Of a stretch of 64,000 nucleotides of DNA, positions 20,323 to 30,772 are shown in pieces. The notes under the pieces were generated by a model, which was not told where the DNA came from, searched no databases, and was given only the letters and a program-made list of their open reading frames with translations. Position numbers and translations under genes: made by a program. Position 1 is the first letter of the stretch, and the number at the start of each line of letters is the position of its first letter. Origin of the DNA: Thiobacillus sp. (GTDB lineage: Bacteria > Pseudomonadota > Gammaproteobacteria > Burkholderiales > Thiobacillaceae); the NCBI GenBank assembly GCA_016124745.1, contig WGNC01000001.1:123157-187156 (forward strand). The letters are read 5' to 3'.

Positions 20323-22215
20323 GTGAATAATTTGTCCAAAAACATCGCGATCTGGCTGATTATTGCCGTCGTCCTGATGACGGTCTTCAACCAGTTCGGG
20401 GCGCAGCGCACCTCGCAGACGCAGGTACCGTATTCGCAGTTCATCGATGAGGTGCGCCAGCAGAAGATCGCCAAGGTCGTGATCGAAGGCAACGTGCTGA
20501 AAGGCGAGCGTAGCGATGGCCAGCGCTTCACCAGCTATGCGCCGAGCGATCCCTGGATGGTGTCCGATCTGCTGAAAAACGGCGTGTCGGTCGAAGCCAA
20601 GCCGGAAGAGCAGCCATCCTTCCTGATGAGCCTCTTCATTTCGTGGTTCCCCATGTTGTTGCTGATCGGCGTCTGGATCTTCTTCATGCGCCAGATGCAG
20701 GGCGGCGGAAAAGGCGGAGCGTTCTCGTTCGGCAAGAGCCGCGCACGTCTGCTCGATGAAAATGCCACGCCCGTGACCTTCGCCGACGTGGCCGGTTGCG
20801 ACGAAGCCAAGGAAGACGTCGCCGAACTGGTGGACTTCCTCAAGGATCCCTCCAAATTCCAGAAACTGGGAGGACGCATCCCGCGCGGCGTGCTGATGGT
20901 GGGTCCGCCCGGTACCGGTAAAACCCTGCTGGCGCGCTCGATCTCGGGCGAAGCCAAAGTCCCGTTCTTCAGTATTTCGGGCTCCGACTTTGTCGAGATG
21001 TTCGTTGGTGTCGGCGCCGCCCGCGTGCGCGACATGTTTGAGCAGGCCAAGAAGAATTCGCCCTGCATCATTTTCATCGACGAAATCGACGCGGTCGGCC
21101 GTCAGCGTGGCGCCGGCCTCGGCGGTGGCAACGACGAGCGCGAGCAGACGCTCAACCAGTTGCTGGTGGAGATGGATGGCTTTGAGGCGAGTGTCGGCGT
21201 CATCGTGATTGCTGCCACCAACCGCCCCGACGTTCTCGATCCCGCCCTGTTGCGTCCCGGCCGTTTTGACCGCCAGGTGGTGGTGGGCCTGCCCGACATT
21301 CGTGGGCGGGAGCAGATCCTGCTGGTTCACATGCGCAAGGTCCCGGTCGCGCCCGATGTGCGGGCGGATATCCTGGCGCGCGGCACGCCGGGCATGTCCG
21401 GCGCCGATCTCGCCAACCTGGTCAATGAGGCCGCCCTGTTCGCCGCACGCAGCAGCAAGCGGCTGGTCGACATGGAAGACTTCGAACAGGCCAAGGACAA
21501 GATCTTCATGGGTGCCGAACGCAAGTCCATGGTGATTACGCCCGAGGACAAGAAGAAAACGGCTTACCACGAGTCGGGACATGCCGTGATCGGCATGACG
21601 CTCAAGGGGTGCGACCCGGTGCACAAGGTGACCGTCATCCCGCGCGGCCGCGCTCTTGGCGTCACCATGTCGCTGCCTGAAATGGACCGCTTCAGCCTGT
21701 ACAAGGACCAGATGCTGGACCAGATCAGCATGCTGTTCGGCGGGCGGGTTGCCGAAGAGATCTTTGTCGGCAGCATTTCGACCGGCGCGTCCAACGACTT
21801 CGAGCGCGCGACCAGCATCGCGCGCGACATGGTGACGCGCTACGGTATGTCGGATGCACTCGGCCCGATGGTATATGGTGAGAACGAGGGCGAGGTGTTC
21901 CTGGGCCGTTCGGTGACGACGCACAAGAACATGAGCGAAGCCACCATGCAGAAGGTCGATGCCGAAATTCGCCGCATTCTGGACGAACAATACGCACTGG
22001 CCAAGAAAATACTCACCGAGAAGCGCGACGTGGTCGAGGCCATGACTGCTGCGCTGCTCGAATGGGAAACAATCGATGCCGAGCAGATTGGCGACATCAT
22101 GGCGGGGCGCCCGCCCCATCCACCGAAGCCCGCAACCGTGCCGCCACCGCCGGCAAGCGGAGGCGACAAGCCCAGCGCCCCGGCGCCCACCGTGCAGCCC
22201 GCACAGGAAACCTGA
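20323..22215 (+). CDS. ftsH: ATP-dependent zinc metalloprotease FtsH
   Basis: 630 residues; GTG start with AAGGAG 11 bases upstream. FtsH is a membrane-anchored AAA+ protease that degrades misfolded membrane proteins and unstable regulators. Two N-terminal membrane helices ([19 protein letters not shown] and a second near 105-125) bracket the periplasmic domain. The AAA domain carries Walker [11 protein letters not shown], Walker [13 protein letters not shown] and the arginine-finger region RPGRFDRQV. The protease motif HESGH (residues 416-420) binds zinc. The C-terminus is a Pro-rich tail. A 651-codon antisense frame is a shadow. Confidence 0.98.
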   Translation: MNNLSKNIAIWLIIAVVLMTVFNQFGAQRTSQTQVPYSQFIDEVRQQKIAKVVIEGNVLKGERSDGQRFTSYAPSDPWMVSDLLKNGVSVEAKPEEQPSFLMSLFISWFPMLLLIGVWIFFMRQMQGGGKGGAFSFGKSRARLLDENATPVTFADVAGCDEAKEDVAELVDFLKDPSKFQKLGGRIPRGVLMVGPPGTGKTLLARSISGEAKVPFFSISGSDFVEMFVGVGAARVRDMFEQAKKNSPCIIFIDEIDAVGRQRGAGLGGGNDEREQTLNQLLVEMDGFEASVGVIVIAATNRPDVLDPALLRPGRFDRQVVVGLPDIRGREQILLVHMRKVPVAPDVRADILARGTPGMSGADLANLVNEAALFAARSSKRLVDMEDFEQAKDKIFMGAERKSMVITPEDKKKTAYHESGHAVIGMTLKGCDPVHKVTVIPRGRALGVTMSLPEMDRFSLYKDQMLDQISMLFGGRVAEEIFVGSISTGASNDFERATSIARDMVTRYGMSDALGPMVYGENEGEVFLGRSVTTHKNMSEATMQKVDAEIRRILDEQYALAKKILTEKRDVVEAMTAALLEWETIDAEQIGDIMAGRPPHPPKPATVPPPPASGGDKPSAPAPTVQPAQET

Positions 22216-22240
22216 ACGCCATAACGGGTTCACTCTTACA

Positions 22241-22268
22241 ATAGGGGGGCTTTGGCCCCTCTATTTCT
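22241..22268 (+). promoter_or_regulatory. Hairpin immediately before folP start
   Basis: ATAGGGGGGC (22241-22250) pairs with GCCCCTCTAT (22255-22264) through a TTTG loop. The stem has 10 pairs with one G-U and is followed by TTCT and then the folP ATG at 22269. It may end ftsH transcripts or mask the folP start; folP shows no Shine-Dalgarno sequence. TACAAT (22237-22242) could be a -10 element. Confidence 0.6.
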
Positions 22269-23108
22269 ATGTCCGTTCTCCACGCAGGTTCGCACCGTCT
22301 GTCCCTGACCAGGCCCCGCATCATGGGCATCGTCAATACCACGCCTGATTCGTTCTCGGACGGAGGCCGGTGGGTCGATGCGCGTGCAGCGATCCAGCAT
22401 GGGCTTAAGCTGCGGGAGGATGGTGCCGATATCCTCGATGTCGGTGGCGAGTCCACTCGCCCAGGTGCAGAAACGGTGCCGGCCGCGGAGGAAGTCCGCC
22501 GGATATTGCCGGTCATCGAGGCGCTTGTCGGTTACGGTTGCATCGTGTCGGTCGACACCCGGAAGCCCGATGTGATGCGGGCCGCGCTCGATGCCGGCGC
22601 GGCCATGGTGAACGACGTGATGGCCTTGCGCGAACCGGGCGCGCTGCAAGTGTTGGCGGCATCCGATGCAGCGGTCTGCTTGATGCACATGCAGGGCGAA
22701 CCACACTCCATGCAACACGCTCCCCGCTATGCCGACGTGGTCGAGGAAGTGAACGGTTTCTTGCAGGGCAGGCTGCAGGCCTGCGCAGCAGCAGGGATAG
22801 CGCGTGAGCGGCTGGTGATCGATCCCGGCTTCGGGTTCGGCAAGACGCTGCAGCACAATCTGGATCTGCTCAAGCATCTGGAAAGGCTGACTGAAGTTGG
22901 CGTGCCCGTGATGGCCGGGCTCTCTCGCAAGTCAATGCTGGGCACCCTGACGGGTCGGGATGTCGGGGAACGCGAATTTGCCGGCGTGGCGGCGCATCTG
23001 GCTGCCGTGGCGCGCGGAGCGAGGCTGGTTCGGGTACATGATGTGGCGGCCATGCGGGATGCGCTGGCCATCTGGAATGCAGTGGAGGATTGGCAGGATG
23101 GGACGTAA
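22269..23108 (+). CDS. folP: Dihydropteroate synthase
   Basis: 279 residues. FolP joins p-aminobenzoate to dihydropterin pyrophosphate in folate synthesis. [16 protein letters not shown] and [15 protein letters not shown] are the two signature loops; [48 protein letters not shown] and [14 protein letters not shown] complete the TIM barrel with the pterin-site Lys-Ser-Arg region. It lies between ftsH and glmM as in E. coli and overlaps glmM by 11 bases. The ATG lies five bases after a strong hairpin and lacks a ribosome binding site. Confidence 0.96.
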   Translation: MSVLHAGSHRLSLTRPRIMGIVNTTPDSFSDGGRWVDARAAIQHGLKLREDGADILDVGGESTRPGAETVPAAEEVRRILPVIEALVGYGCIVSVDTRKPDVMRAALDAGAAMVNDVMALREPGALQVLAASDAAVCLMHMQGEPHSMQHAPRYADVVEEVNGFLQGRLQACAAAGIARERLVIDPGFGFGKTLQHNLDLLKHLERLTEVGVPVMAGLSRKSMLGTLTGRDVGEREFAGVAAHLAAVARGARLVRVHDVAAMRDALAIWNAVEDWQDGT

Positions 23109-24462
23109 ATATTTCGGCACGGATGGGGTGCGGGGCAGGGTGGGAACATCGCCGATCACGCCCGAGTTCGTCATGCATCTGGGCTACGCGGCGGGGCAGG
23201 TGCTGGTCGCCGACCGCGGCAGCCTGCCGCCGAACCAGCACCCGACCGTGCTGATCGGCAAGGACACCCGCATTTCCGGCTATATGCTTGAGGCGGCCCT
23301 GGAGGCAGGCTTCACGGCGGCCGGCGTGAACGTGCTGATGACCGGCCCGATGCCGACGCCCGCGGTAGCGTATCTGACGCGGGCACTGCGCCTGCAGGCG
23401 GGGGTGGTGATCTCGGCTTCACATAACCCGTTCGAGGACAACGGCATCAAGTTCTTTTCGGCCAGTGGCGAAAAGCTGCCGGACAGCGTCGAGGAGGCCA
23501 TCGAGGCGCGCATGGACCATCCGATCGTGACGGTCGAGGCACGACAGTTGGGGCGCGCGCGACGCATCGAGGATGCCGCGGCGCGCTACATCGAGTTCTG
23601 CAAGAGCACCTTCCCGAATCATCTCGATCTGCGCGGCCTGCGCATCGTGGTGGATTGCGCGAACGGGGCGACCTATCACATTGCCCCGCATGTCCTGCAC
23701 GAACTGGGTGCTGAGGTCATTGCCGTCGGCAACGAACCGGACGGCTTCAACATCAATGACCAGTGCGGCGCGACGTATACCAAGTCCCTCTCCGATGCGG
23801 TCCGCACGCACCGCGCGGACCTGGGTATTTCGCTGGATGGCGATGGTGACCGCTTGATGATGGCCGACGCCGAGGGACGGATTTATGACGGTGACCAGCT
23901 GGTCTATGTCATCGCGCGTCACCGCATCCAGACGGGCTATATGAAGGGTGGGGTGGTCGGTACCCTGATGACCAACCTGGGTACCGAGCATGCGCTAGGT
24001 CGCATCCAGGTCCCGTTCGAGCGCGCCAAGGTGGGTGACCGCTACGTCCTGGAGCGGCTGAGTGCCCGGGGCTGGACGCTGGGCGGTGAAACCTCGGGGC
24101 ATATTCTCTGCCTGGACAAACACACGACTGGCGATGGCATCGTGTCGGCGTTGCAGGTGCTGCGGGCATTGCGTGAAACCGGCGAGACGCTGGATTCGTT
24201 CACCGCCGATCTGGAGACCTATCCGCAGGTCATGATCAATGTGCCGGTGGAAAAGGGTTTCAGGCTGGATGCGGCACCAGCGGTCAGCGCCTCGGTCGTC
24301 GAGGCAGAGACCGCCCTCAATGGTACCGGCAGGATCGTCCTGCGCGCATCCGGAACCGAGCCGCTGATCCGTGTCATGGTGGAAGGCAGGGACGCCGATC
24401 TGGTCCGACACACAGCCGAAACAATTGCCGATGCAGTCAAGGCTGCAGCTGCAGGCCGATGA
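23098..24462 (+). CDS. glmM: Phosphoglucosamine mutase
   Basis: 454 residues. GlmM converts glucosamine-6-phosphate to glucosamine-1-phosphate for peptidoglycan and LPS precursors. [14 protein letters not shown] opens the protein; the phospho-Ser loop [15 protein letters not shown] has its active serine at residue 108. [14 protein letters not shown] is the metal-binding loop, GGETSGHIL the sugar loop and [16 protein letters not shown] the phosphate site. ATG 23098 lies inside the folP end and is preceded by AGGATTGGCAGG, an acceptable ribosome binding site. Confidence 0.97.
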   Translation: MGRKYFGTDGVRGRVGTSPITPEFVMHLGYAAGQVLVADRGSLPPNQHPTVLIGKDTRISGYMLEAALEAGFTAAGVNVLMTGPMPTPAVAYLTRALRLQAGVVISASHNPFEDNGIKFFSASGEKLPDSVEEAIEARMDHPIVTVEARQLGRARRIEDAAARYIEFCKSTFPNHLDLRGLRIVVDCANGATYHIAPHVLHELGAEVIAVGNEPDGFNINDQCGATYTKSLSDAVRTHRADLGISLDGDGDRLMMADAEGRIYDGDQLVYVIARHRIQTGYMKGGVVGTLMTNLGTEHALGRIQVPFERAKVGDRYVLERLSARGWTLGGETSGHILCLDKHTTGDGIVSALQVLRALRETGETLDSFTADLETYPQVMINVPVEKGFRLDAAPAVSASVVEAETALNGTGRIVLRASGTEPLIRVMVEGRDADLVRHTAETIADAVKAAAAGR

Positions 24463-24552
24463 TTTCCGAGGCTGAAATATATCTGTAATATTCGCTGGTT
24501 AGTATGGCGACGTCGCCCGTGCGGCAATGTCCATTACTTCCGGAGATATTAC
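24463..24552 (+). promoter_or_regulatory. pst operon promoter region
   Basis: The spacer holds CTGTAAT (24483-24489), resembling one half of a PhoB box, with a poorer second half (CTGGTTA at 24495) off the expected 11-base spacing. A possible -10 (TAGTAT, 24500-24505) follows, then a perfect 12-base palindrome GGCGACGTCGCC (24506-24517). PhoB control is expected for pst genes but is only weakly visible here. Confidence 0.35.
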
Positions 24553-25572
24553 ATGCATACTCTTAACAAACTCGCTCAAAGCACCCTGGCTGCGGCCATG
24601 GGTCTGGCTTTCTCGGTTAGCGTGCTGGCTGCTGACATCACCGGCGCAGGCGCAACCTTCCCCTACGCCGTTTACACCAAGTGGGCTGAAGCCTACCAGT
24701 CCGCTACCGGCAGCAAGGTCAATTACCAGGGTATCGGTTCGTCGGGCGGCATCAAGCAGATCAAGGCCAAAACCGTCGATTTCGGCGGCACCGATGCACC
24801 GCTGAGTGAATCCGAACTGACCCAGTCTAATCTCGTTCAGGTGCCCACCGTGATGGGCGGTGTGACCATCGTCGTGAACCTTCCGGGTATCGAATCCGGC
24901 AAGCTGAAGCTGGACGGCGTTACCGCCGCCAACATCTTCCGCGGCGCCATCCCCAAGTGGAACGATCCCGCCATCGCCAAACTGAACCCCGGCGTTTCGC
25001 TGCCCGATCTGCCCATCACCATTTCGCACCGTTCGGACGGTTCCGGAACGACCTACGTTTTCACCAACTATCTGGCCAAGCAGTCGATGGCTTTCAAGCG
25101 TGATGTCGGCGCCGACAAGACCGTGAACTGGCCCAGCAATGCGGTCGGCGGCAAAGGCAACCCGGGTGTGGCGGCCAACGTCCAGAAGATTAAGGGCGCG
25201 ATCGGCTACGTGGATATCGCCGATGCGATGAAGAACAATATGGACTTCGTTGCGCTGAAAAATCGTGCCGGAAACTACGTCGTGCCGAGTCAGGAAGCGG
25301 TGGCCGACGCTGCTGCAGGCGCCAACTTCCACGTCAAGGGCATGGCGCCCGACCTGTTGGATCAGACGAGCAAGAACGCCTGGCCGATCACGTCCGCCAC
25401 TTTCGTGCTGGCCTATGAAAAGGGCTCTGACCCGGCCAGGCAAAAGGGTGTAGTCGATTTCTTCTCCTGGTCCCTGAACAACGGCCAGAAGATGGCCGAA
25501 GAACTGGGCTTTGTCGCATTGCCGCCTAACGTGGTGAAGATGGTCGAAGCGGAAATGCAGAACATCAAGTGA
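24553..25572 (+). CDS. pstS: Phosphate-binding periplasmic protein PstS
   Basis: 339 residues with a GGAG site eight bases before the ATG. A signal peptide (LAAAMGLAFSVSVLA) is followed by ADITGAGATFPYAVYTKWAEAYQ and VNYQGIGSSGGIKQIKAKTVDFGGTDAPLS, the standard PstS start, then the phosphate-site segment RSDGSGTTYVFTNYL. It captures phosphate for the PstCAB importer encoded next. Length and motifs are normal. Confidence 0.97.
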   Translation: MHTLNKLAQSTLAAAMGLAFSVSVLAADITGAGATFPYAVYTKWAEAYQSATGSKVNYQGIGSSGGIKQIKAKTVDFGGTDAPLSESELTQSNLVQVPTVMGGVTIVVNLPGIESGKLKLDGVTAANIFRGAIPKWNDPAIAKLNPGVSLPDLPITISHRSDGSGTTYVFTNYLAKQSMAFKRDVGADKTVNWPSNAVGGKGNPGVAANVQKIKGAIGYVDIADAMKNNMDFVALKNRAGNYVVPSQEAVADAAAGANFHVKGMAPDLLDQTSKNAWPITSATFVLAYEKGSDPARQKGVVDFFSWSLNNGQKMAEELGFVALPPNVVKMVEAEMQNIK

Positions 25573-25705
25573 GCGTCGTGATTGAGCTGATTTGACTTGA
25601 TCGGATGCTGGGGGTGGCTTGCCGCCTCCGGCTTTCTGCGAAAGCATCTATCCGCCTCGACGGATGCTCCCTCAGATAGAAATTTTAGACGATAGGCACC
25701 CCAAA

Positions 25706-26683
25706 GTGAGCGAGCTTAGCGCAACCGCCGGAATCGATCTGCATGCCCAGCGGGTCAGGAAATTCCGCATTCAGGACCTGTTTTTCCATCGCACGACCCA
25801 GTTGTTCGCATTGGTCGTGCTCGCATCGCTGGTCGGTATCCTGGTTTCACTTTCGTTCGAAGCCTGGCCCAGTTTGAAGACATTTGGCCCCGCCTTCCTG
25901 TGGACCAATATCTGGAGCGTGCCGGACGACGAATTCGGTGCGCTGGCCGCCATTTACGGTACGGTGACCACCTCGGTCATTGCGCTGCTGATCGCTGTTC
26001 CAGTCAGCTTCGGCATCGCCTTGTTCCTGACCGAGACCTGCCCGGTTTGGCTGCGTCGTCCGCTGGGCACCGCGATCGAATTGCTGGCAGGCATTCCCTC
26101 GATTGTCTACGGTATCTGGGGACTGTTCATTTTCGCGCCCCTGTTTGCCGACTACATTCAGCCGCCTTTGCAGGAATTATTTGGCAATGTGCCAGTCATC
26201 GGTAGCTGGTTCTCGGGGCCACCGATCGGCATAGGCATCATGACAGCGAGCATCGTGCTGGCGCTGATGGTGATTCCCTTTATCGCTTCGGTCATGCGCG
26301 ACGTATTCGAAACCGTGCCGGACGTGCTGAGGGAGTCGGCCTACGCGATGGGCTGCACGACCTGGGAAGTGGTGCGCAACATTGTGCTGCCCTACACCCG
26401 TGTTGGCGTGATCGGCGGCATCATGCTGGGGCTGGGGCGCGCGCTTGGCGAGACGATGGCGGTGACCTTCGTCATCGGCAATGCGAACCGTATCAACCCC
26501 GGCCTTTTTTCGCCCGGCACCTCGATCGCCTCCACGCTGGCGAACGAATTCGGCGAAGCTTCCCCCGGGCTGCATTTTTCTTCGCTGTTCGCGTTGGGAC
26601 TCGTGTTGTTCATCCTCACCTTTATCGTACTGGCGATATCGCGCTGGCTGATCAGCCGCAGCATGGGTTCCGAGGGTCTGTAA
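25706..26683 (+). CDS. pstC: Phosphate ABC transporter permease PstC
   Basis: 325 residues from GTG 25706 (weak TAGG site); ATG 25664 would add 14 residues and cannot be excluded. Six membrane helices are visible. The segments [76 protein letters not shown] and [23 protein letters not shown] closely follow E. coli PstC, including the EAA loop. It forms the inner-membrane channel with PstA. Confidence 0.94.
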   Translation: MSELSATAGIDLHAQRVRKFRIQDLFFHRTTQLFALVVLASLVGILVSLSFEAWPSLKTFGPAFLWTNIWSVPDDEFGALAAIYGTVTTSVIALLIAVPVSFGIALFLTETCPVWLRRPLGTAIELLAGIPSIVYGIWGLFIFAPLFADYIQPPLQELFGNVPVIGSWFSGPPIGIGIMTASIVLALMVIPFIASVMRDVFETVPDVLRESAYAMGCTTWEVVRNIVLPYTRVGVIGGIMLGLGRALGETMAVTFVIGNANRINPGLFSPGTSIASTLANEFGEASPGLHFSSLFALGLVLFILTFIVLAISRWLISRSMGSEGL

Positions 26684-26686
26684 GCC

Positions 26687-27526
26687 ATGATGAGCATTTA
26701 TTCACGCCGCCTCTGGATCAACCGCATCGGCATCGGCCTGTCCATGCTCGCGATGAGCTTTGGCCTTGTCGCCCTGCTGTGGATTCTGTGGACGCTTTTT
26801 TCCAAGGGCTTTGCCGCGCTGAACTGGGATTTGTTCACCCAGGACACCCCGGCGCCCGGTACCGAAGGCGGTGGCCTGCGAAATGCCATCGTCGGCAGCG
26901 GGCTCATCCTGCTGTTTTCCATGCTGATTGCGACCCCGATCGGCATTCTGGCGGGTATTTATCTGGCCGAGTACGGGCGCATTTCCAAGTTTGCGTCCTT
27001 CACGCGCTTCATGACCGACATCATGCTGTCGGCACCGTCGATCGTTATCGGCCTGTTCGTTTATGCGCTGTTCGTGGCGACAACCGGTGGATTCTCGGGT
27101 TGGGCTGGCTCGCTGGCGCTGGCGCTGATCGCCATCCCGGTGGTGGTACGCACCACCGAAAACATGCTGAAACTGGTGCCGAGCAGCCTGCGCGAAGCGG
27201 CCTTTGCGATCGGGGCGCCGCGCTGGCAGGTATCGCTCAAGGTAACGCTGCGCGCGGTCAAGTCGGGCGTGGTGACCGGGGTATTGCTGGCGATGGCACG
27301 CATCACCGGAGAGACTGCACCGCTGCTGTTCACCGCGCTGAATAACCAGTTCTTCAGCACCAAAATGTCCGAACCGATGGCCAATCTACCGGTGGCGATT
27401 TTCCAGTTTGGCTTGAGCCCTTATGACAACTGGGTCAACCTCGCCTGGGCCGGTTCTTTGCTGATCGCTTTCCTGGTGCTGGCAGTCAACATCGGCGTGC
27501 GCGTCATATTCCGACACAAAGCTTAA
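26687..27526 (+). CDS. pstA: Phosphate ABC transporter permease PstA
   Basis: 279 residues, three bases after pstC. Six membrane helices; [52 protein letters not shown] and the EAA loop [53 protein letters not shown] stretch are diagnostic of PstA. It pairs with PstC to form the phosphate channel driven by PstB. Confidence 0.96.
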   Translation: MMSIYSRRLWINRIGIGLSMLAMSFGLVALLWILWTLFSKGFAALNWDLFTQDTPAPGTEGGGLRNAIVGSGLILLFSMLIATPIGILAGIYLAEYGRISKFASFTRFMTDIMLSAPSIVIGLFVYALFVATTGGFSGWAGSLALALIAIPVVVRTTENMLKLVPSSLREAAFAIGAPRWQVSLKVTLRAVKSGVVTGVLLAMARITGETAPLLFTALNNQFFSTKMSEPMANLPVAIFQFGLSPYDNWVNLAWAGSLLIAFLVLAVNIGVRVIFRHKA

Positions 27527-27551
27527 ACATCAATTTCTCCGGAGCTTCACG

Positions 27552-28334
27552 ATGCCCGAACAAGCCACACCTGCCGGCGAAGATGCTGCCTTGCAAATCC
27601 GCAATCTGGATTTCTTCTATGGTGATTTCAAAGGTATCAGCAATGTCAACATGGACATTGCCCAAAAGAAAGTAACCGCCTTCATCGGCCCGTCAGGATG
27701 CGGCAAATCGACTTTGCTGCGCACCTTCAATCGCATGTACGACCTCTATCCGGGTCAACGCGCAGAAGGGGAAATCCTGTTCCACGGCAAGAACCTGCTC
27801 GACAAGAAACAGGACGTTAACCTGGTGCGTGCCAAGATCGGAATGGTGTTCCAGAAGCCAACACCGTTCCCGATGACGATTTACGAAAACATCGCTTTTG
27901 GCGTGCGCCTGTACGACAGCATCTCGAAGAGCGAAATGGACGATCGCGTCGAGTGGGCGCTCAACAAGGCCGCACTGTGGGGCGAAGTGAAGGACAAGCT
28001 GCAACAGAACGGACTGTCGCTTTCCGGCGGCCAGCAGCAACGCTTGTGCATCGCGCGTGCGGTCGCGGTCAAGCCCGAGATCGTTCTGCTGGACGAGCCG
28101 ACTTCGGCGCTGGATCCAATTTCCACCGCCAAGATCGAAGAACTCATCAACGAGCTGAAAAGCGAATACACGATCGCCATCGTTACCCACAACATGCAGC
28201 AGGCGGCGCGGATTTCCGACTATACGGCGTTCATGTACATAGGCGAACTGATCGAATTCAACGAAACCGGCACCATCTTCATGCGGCCAGCCAAGAAACA
28301 GACCGAGGACTACATTACCGGCCGTTTCGGCTGA
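27552..28334 (+). CDS. pstB: Phosphate ABC transporter ATPase PstB
   Basis: 260 residues; CGGAG lies about eight bases before the ATG. Walker A is [12 protein letters not shown], the signature [14 protein letters not shown], Walker [13 protein letters not shown], and the switch His follows in [16 protein letters not shown]. The C-terminus [18 protein letters not shown] is the usual PstB end. It powers phosphate import. The operon stops here: no phoU follows, and a hairpin and the tpiA promoter come next. Confidence 0.97.
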   Translation: MPEQATPAGEDAALQIRNLDFFYGDFKGISNVNMDIAQKKVTAFIGPSGCGKSTLLRTFNRMYDLYPGQRAEGEILFHGKNLLDKKQDVNLVRAKIGMVFQKPTPFPMTIYENIAFGVRLYDSISKSEMDDRVEWALNKAALWGEVKDKLQQNGLSLSGGQQQRLCIARAVAVKPEIVLLDEPTSALDPISTAKIEELINELKSEYTIAIVTHNMQQAARISDYTAFMYIGELIEFNETGTIFMRPAKKQTEDYITGRFG

Positions 28335-28340
28335 TCACCC

Positions 28341-28357
28341 CGCAGGCGCAGCCTGCG
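28341..28357 (+). terminator. Hairpin after pstB
   Basis: CGCAGGC (28341-28347) and GCCTGCG (28351-28357) form a 7-bp stem with a three-base loop, seven bases after the pstB stop. There is no U-tract, so termination would be weak or factor-dependent. Confidence 0.45.
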
Positions 28358-28363
28358 TGGCGG

Positions 28364-28392
28364 TTGACCGCCGGGCACGTTGCGCTTACCAT
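28364..28392 (+). promoter_or_regulatory. Sigma-70 promoter of tpiA
   Basis: TTGACC (28364-28369) and TACCAT (28387-28392) are spaced by 17 bases and lie 26 bases before the tpiA ATG. Confidence 0.6.
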
Positions 28393-28418
28393 CGCGCACT
28401 TTTGTTTGGCAGATTCTC

Positions 28419-29165
28419 ATGCGCAAAAAGCTCGTAGCCGGTAACTGGAAAATGAACGGCAGCCTGGCTGAAAACGCCGCGCTGCTGGCTGCAATCAAGC
28501 CTGCCTTGGCTGGTATCGAGGCCGTGGTGTGCGTGCCTTTTCCCTATCTGGCGCAAGCACAGGCTTCGCTCGCCGGGTCGTCGATCGCCTGGGGTGCGCA
28601 AAATCTATCCGAACAGGACAAAGGCGCTTTCACCGGCGAAGTGTCTGCCGCGATGCTGCTCGATTTTGGTTCCAAATATGTCATCGTCGGTCACTCGGAA
28701 CGGCGCAGCCTGTACGGCGAGTCCGACGCGCTGGTGGCGAGCAAGTACATGGTTGCCCAGGCGGCTGGCTTGATTCCCATTTTGTGTGTCGGTGAATCCC
28801 TGCAAGAGCGCGAGTCGGGCGTGACCGAAGCGGTCGTTGCGCGCCAGCTTGATGCGGTGATTGACGCAGCAGGCGTAGGCTCCCTGGCAAACGCCGTGGT
28901 GGCGTATGAACCGGTATGGGCGATCGGAACGGGCAAGACGGCCTCACCGGAACAGGCACAGGCCGTGCATGCCTTCATCCGCGGCAAGATTGCCGCACTG
29001 GATTCGGGCGTGGCGAACCATCTGGTAATCCAGTACGGGGGTAGCGTAAAAGCTTCGAATGCGGCAGAATTAATGGCTCAGCCGGATATCGACGGCGGCC
29101 TGATTGGCGGCGCCTCTCTGGTTGCCGAAGAGTTTGTGGCGATTTGTCGGGCTGCGGCCAAGTAA
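28419..29165 (+). CDS. tpiA: Triosephosphate isomerase
   Basis: 248 residues from ATG 28419. TpiA interconverts glyceraldehyde-3-phosphate and dihydroxyacetone phosphate. The substrate Lys lies in [10 protein letters not shown], the electrophilic His in [14 protein letters not shown], the catalytic Glu in [16 protein letters not shown], and the phosphate loop in [11 protein letters not shown] and GLIGGASL. Its own promoter lies just upstream and secG follows 10 bases later, the order found in many proteobacteria upstream of tRNA-Leu and nuo. Confidence 0.97.
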   Translation: MRKKLVAGNWKMNGSLAENAALLAAIKPALAGIEAVVCVPFPYLAQAQASLAGSSIAWGAQNLSEQDKGAFTGEVSAAMLLDFGSKYVIVGHSERRSLYGESDALVASKYMVAQAAGLIPILCVGESLQERESGVTEAVVARQLDAVIDAAGVGSLANAVVAYEPVWAIGTGKTASPEQAQAVHAFIRGKIAALDSGVANHLVIQYGGSVKASNAAELMAQPDIDGGLIGGASLVAEEFVAICRAAAK

Positions 29166-29175
29166 GAGTAAAAAT

Positions 29176-29529
29176 ATGGAAACATTGATCTGGTTTGTTC
29201 ACATTGTGGTTGCCGTTTCCGTTATTGCGCTGGTATTGCTGCAACACGGCAAAGGTGCAGATATGGGTGCCGCATTCGGAGGCGGGTCGGCCGGAAGCCT
29301 GTTCGGCTCGACCGGCTCGGCCAATTTTCTGAGCCGCAGCACCGCAATTCTGGCAACGCTGTTTTTTGCCACCAGCTTGGGCCTTGCCTATTTTGGCCTT
29401 CAGCAACACAAGCCGACCAGCGTGCTGGACCGGACGGCTGTGCCCGCGACGACGCAACCTGAAGCGCCTGCCTCCGCGCCGGCGCCAGTTCCGGGCAACG
29501 GCTCGAAGGCGGTCGATATCCCGCAGTAA
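29176..29529 (+). CDS. secG: Preprotein translocase subunit SecG
   Basis: 117 residues from ATG 29176. Two membrane helices ([20 protein letters not shown] and [21 protein letters not shown]) flank the conserved [34 protein letters not shown] loop. The C-terminal tail is Pro/Ala rich, common in betaproteobacterial SecG. It assists SecYE in protein export. tRNA-Leu(GAG) follows 32 bases downstream. Confidence 0.95.
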   Translation: METLIWFVHIVVAVSVIALVLLQHGKGADMGAAFGGGSAGSLFGSTGSANFLSRSTAILATLFFATSLGLAYFGLQQHKPTSVLDRTAVPATTQPEAPASAPAPVPGNGSKAVDIPQ

Positions 29530-29561
29530 ATGCTTTGCATACAGAGAGCTGCAGCTCTTTG

Positions 29562-29646
29562 GCCGACGTGGTGGAATTGGTAGACACGCTATCTTGAGGG
29601 GGTAGTGACCTAGGTCGTGCGAGTTCGAGTCTCGCCGTCGGCACCA
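29562..29646 (+). tRNA. tRNA-Leu (GAG anticodon)
   Basis: Acceptor arms GCCGACG (29562-29568) and CGTCGGC (29636-29642) pair perfectly, followed by ACCA, so the CCA end is encoded. The anticodon stem CTATC/GGTAG encloses loop TTGAGGG, giving anticodon GAG. A class II variable arm and GTTCGAGTC T-arm are present. It reads CUC and CUU leucine codons. The secG-tRNA-Leu-nuoA order is frequent in beta- and gammaproteobacteria. Confidence 0.96.
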
Positions 29647-29719
29647 TCAAATTTCCATTCATTAGCGTTGGCTATTGAATAAGCTTTTGATTATCAAGAC
29701 AAATATACCAATTTTCGGC

Positions 29720-29749
29720 TTGACAGCCGATGCGCTGCGCTAATACACT
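29720..29749 (+). promoter_or_regulatory. Sigma-70 promoter of the nuo operon
   Basis: A perfect TTGACA (29720-29725) is followed after 18 bases by TACACT (29744-29749). The region upstream (29647-29715) is AT-rich. The predicted start lies near 29756, about 45 bases before the nuoA GTG, which has a GGAGGAA ribosome binding site. Confidence 0.7.
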
Positions 29750-29799
29750 CGGGTCATAATTATTCAACTGCCCGACATGGGCAAAGTCGGAGGAACCCG

Positions 29800-30156
29800 G
29801 TGCTGGAGAACTACCTCCCCATCCTGTTGTTTATTCTGGTCGGCCTGGCAATTGGCATCGGTCCGATCATCGCCGGTGGGCTGATGGCGCCGAGCCGACC
29901 CGACAGCGAAAAACTCTCCCCATACGAATGCGGCTTCGAAGCCTTCGAAGATGCGCGCATGAAGTTCGATGTGCGCTATTACCTGGTCGCCATCCTGTTC
30001 ATCCTGTTCGACCTCGAAATCGCCTTTCTTTTTCCGTGGGCCATCGTGCTCGAGGAAATCGGTCTGGCCGGCTTCATTGCCATGATGGTATTCCTCGGCA
30101 TTCTGGTGGTCGGCTTCATCTACGAGTGGATGAAAGGGGCGCTGGAATGGGAGTAA
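29800..30156 (+). CDS. nuoA: NADH-quinone oxidoreductase subunit A
   Basis: 118 residues; GTG start after GGAGGAA. Three membrane helices and the conserved [48 protein letters not shown] region identify NuoA, part of the complex I membrane arm near the quinone site. First gene of a 14-gene operon that oxidises NADH, reduces quinone and pumps protons. The gap to nuoB is 130 bases, the largest in the operon. Confidence 0.97.
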   Translation: MLENYLPILLFILVGLAIGIGPIIAGGLMAPSRPDSEKLSPYECGFEAFEDARMKFDVRYYLVAILFILFDLEIAFLFPWAIVLEEIGLAGFIAMMVFLGILVVGFIYEWMKGALEWE

Positions 30157-30181
30157 GGCTTTTGAGCCGCTGGGCGAGGGG

Positions 30182-30200
30182 CCCCGTGCCAGGCACGGGG
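30182..30200 (+). repeat. Near-perfect palindrome between nuoA and nuoB
   Basis: CCCCGTGCC (30182-30190) and GGCACGGGG (30192-30200) flank a single A. In RNA this gives an 8-bp GC-rich stem with a three-base loop. No U-tract follows, so it is more likely an RNA processing or stability element, or a repeat scar, than a terminator. Confidence 0.7.
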
Positions 30201-30286
30201 ATCGACCTGGCGAAAAGGCCTGCTTGCACCGCGCAGACGGTGGATTCAAGCATGCTCTGTCGGAGCGGGTTGGCGGGGACTCCGAA

Positions 30287-30763
30287 ATGAGCATCGAAGG
30301 CATCCTCGAGCAGGGCTTCGTCACCACCAAGGCCGACCAGCTCATCAACTACATGCGCACCGGCTCGATGTGGCCGATGACATTCGGTCTGGCATGCTGC
30401 GCGGTGGAAATGATGCAGGCTGGTGCGTCGCGTTATGACCTCGACCGCTTCGGCATCGTGTTCCGTCCGAGTCCGCGGCAGTCCGATGTGATGATCGTGG
30501 CCGGCACGCTGTGCAACAAGATGGCGCCTGCGCTGCGCAAGGTCTACGACCAGATGGCCGAGCCACGCTGGGTGATCTCCATGGGGTCGTGCGCCAACGG
30601 CGGCGGCTATTACCATTATTCCTATTCGGTGGTTCGGGGATGCGACCGCATCGTGCCGGTGGATATCTATGTTCCGGGCTGCCCACCCACAGCAGAAGCA
30701 CTATTGTTCGGCATTATCCAGTTGCAGAACAAGATCCGTCGCACCAACACCATCGCCCGCTGA
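30287..30763 (+). CDS. nuoB: NADH-quinone oxidoreductase subunit B
   Basis: 158 residues from ATG 30287; an in-frame upstream extension lacks family similarity. The N2 cluster ligands are visible as the paired Cys of [11 protein letters not shown], Cys in [14 protein letters not shown], and Cys in [15 protein letters not shown]. NuoB passes electrons from the hydrophilic arm to quinone. Confidence 0.97.
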   Translation: MSIEGILEQGFVTTKADQLINYMRTGSMWPMTFGLACCAVEMMQAGASRYDLDRFGIVFRPSPRQSDVMIVAGTLCNKMAPALRKVYDQMAEPRWVISMGSCANGGGYYHYSYSVVRGCDRIVPVDIYVPGCPPTAEALLFGIIQLQNKIRRTNTIAR

Positions 30764-30772
30764 TTCGTGACC

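Noticed and set aside
20278..22233. 651-codon open frame antisense to ftsH
   Set aside because: Same reason: covers ftsH exactly, His/Arg-rich composition, no domain.
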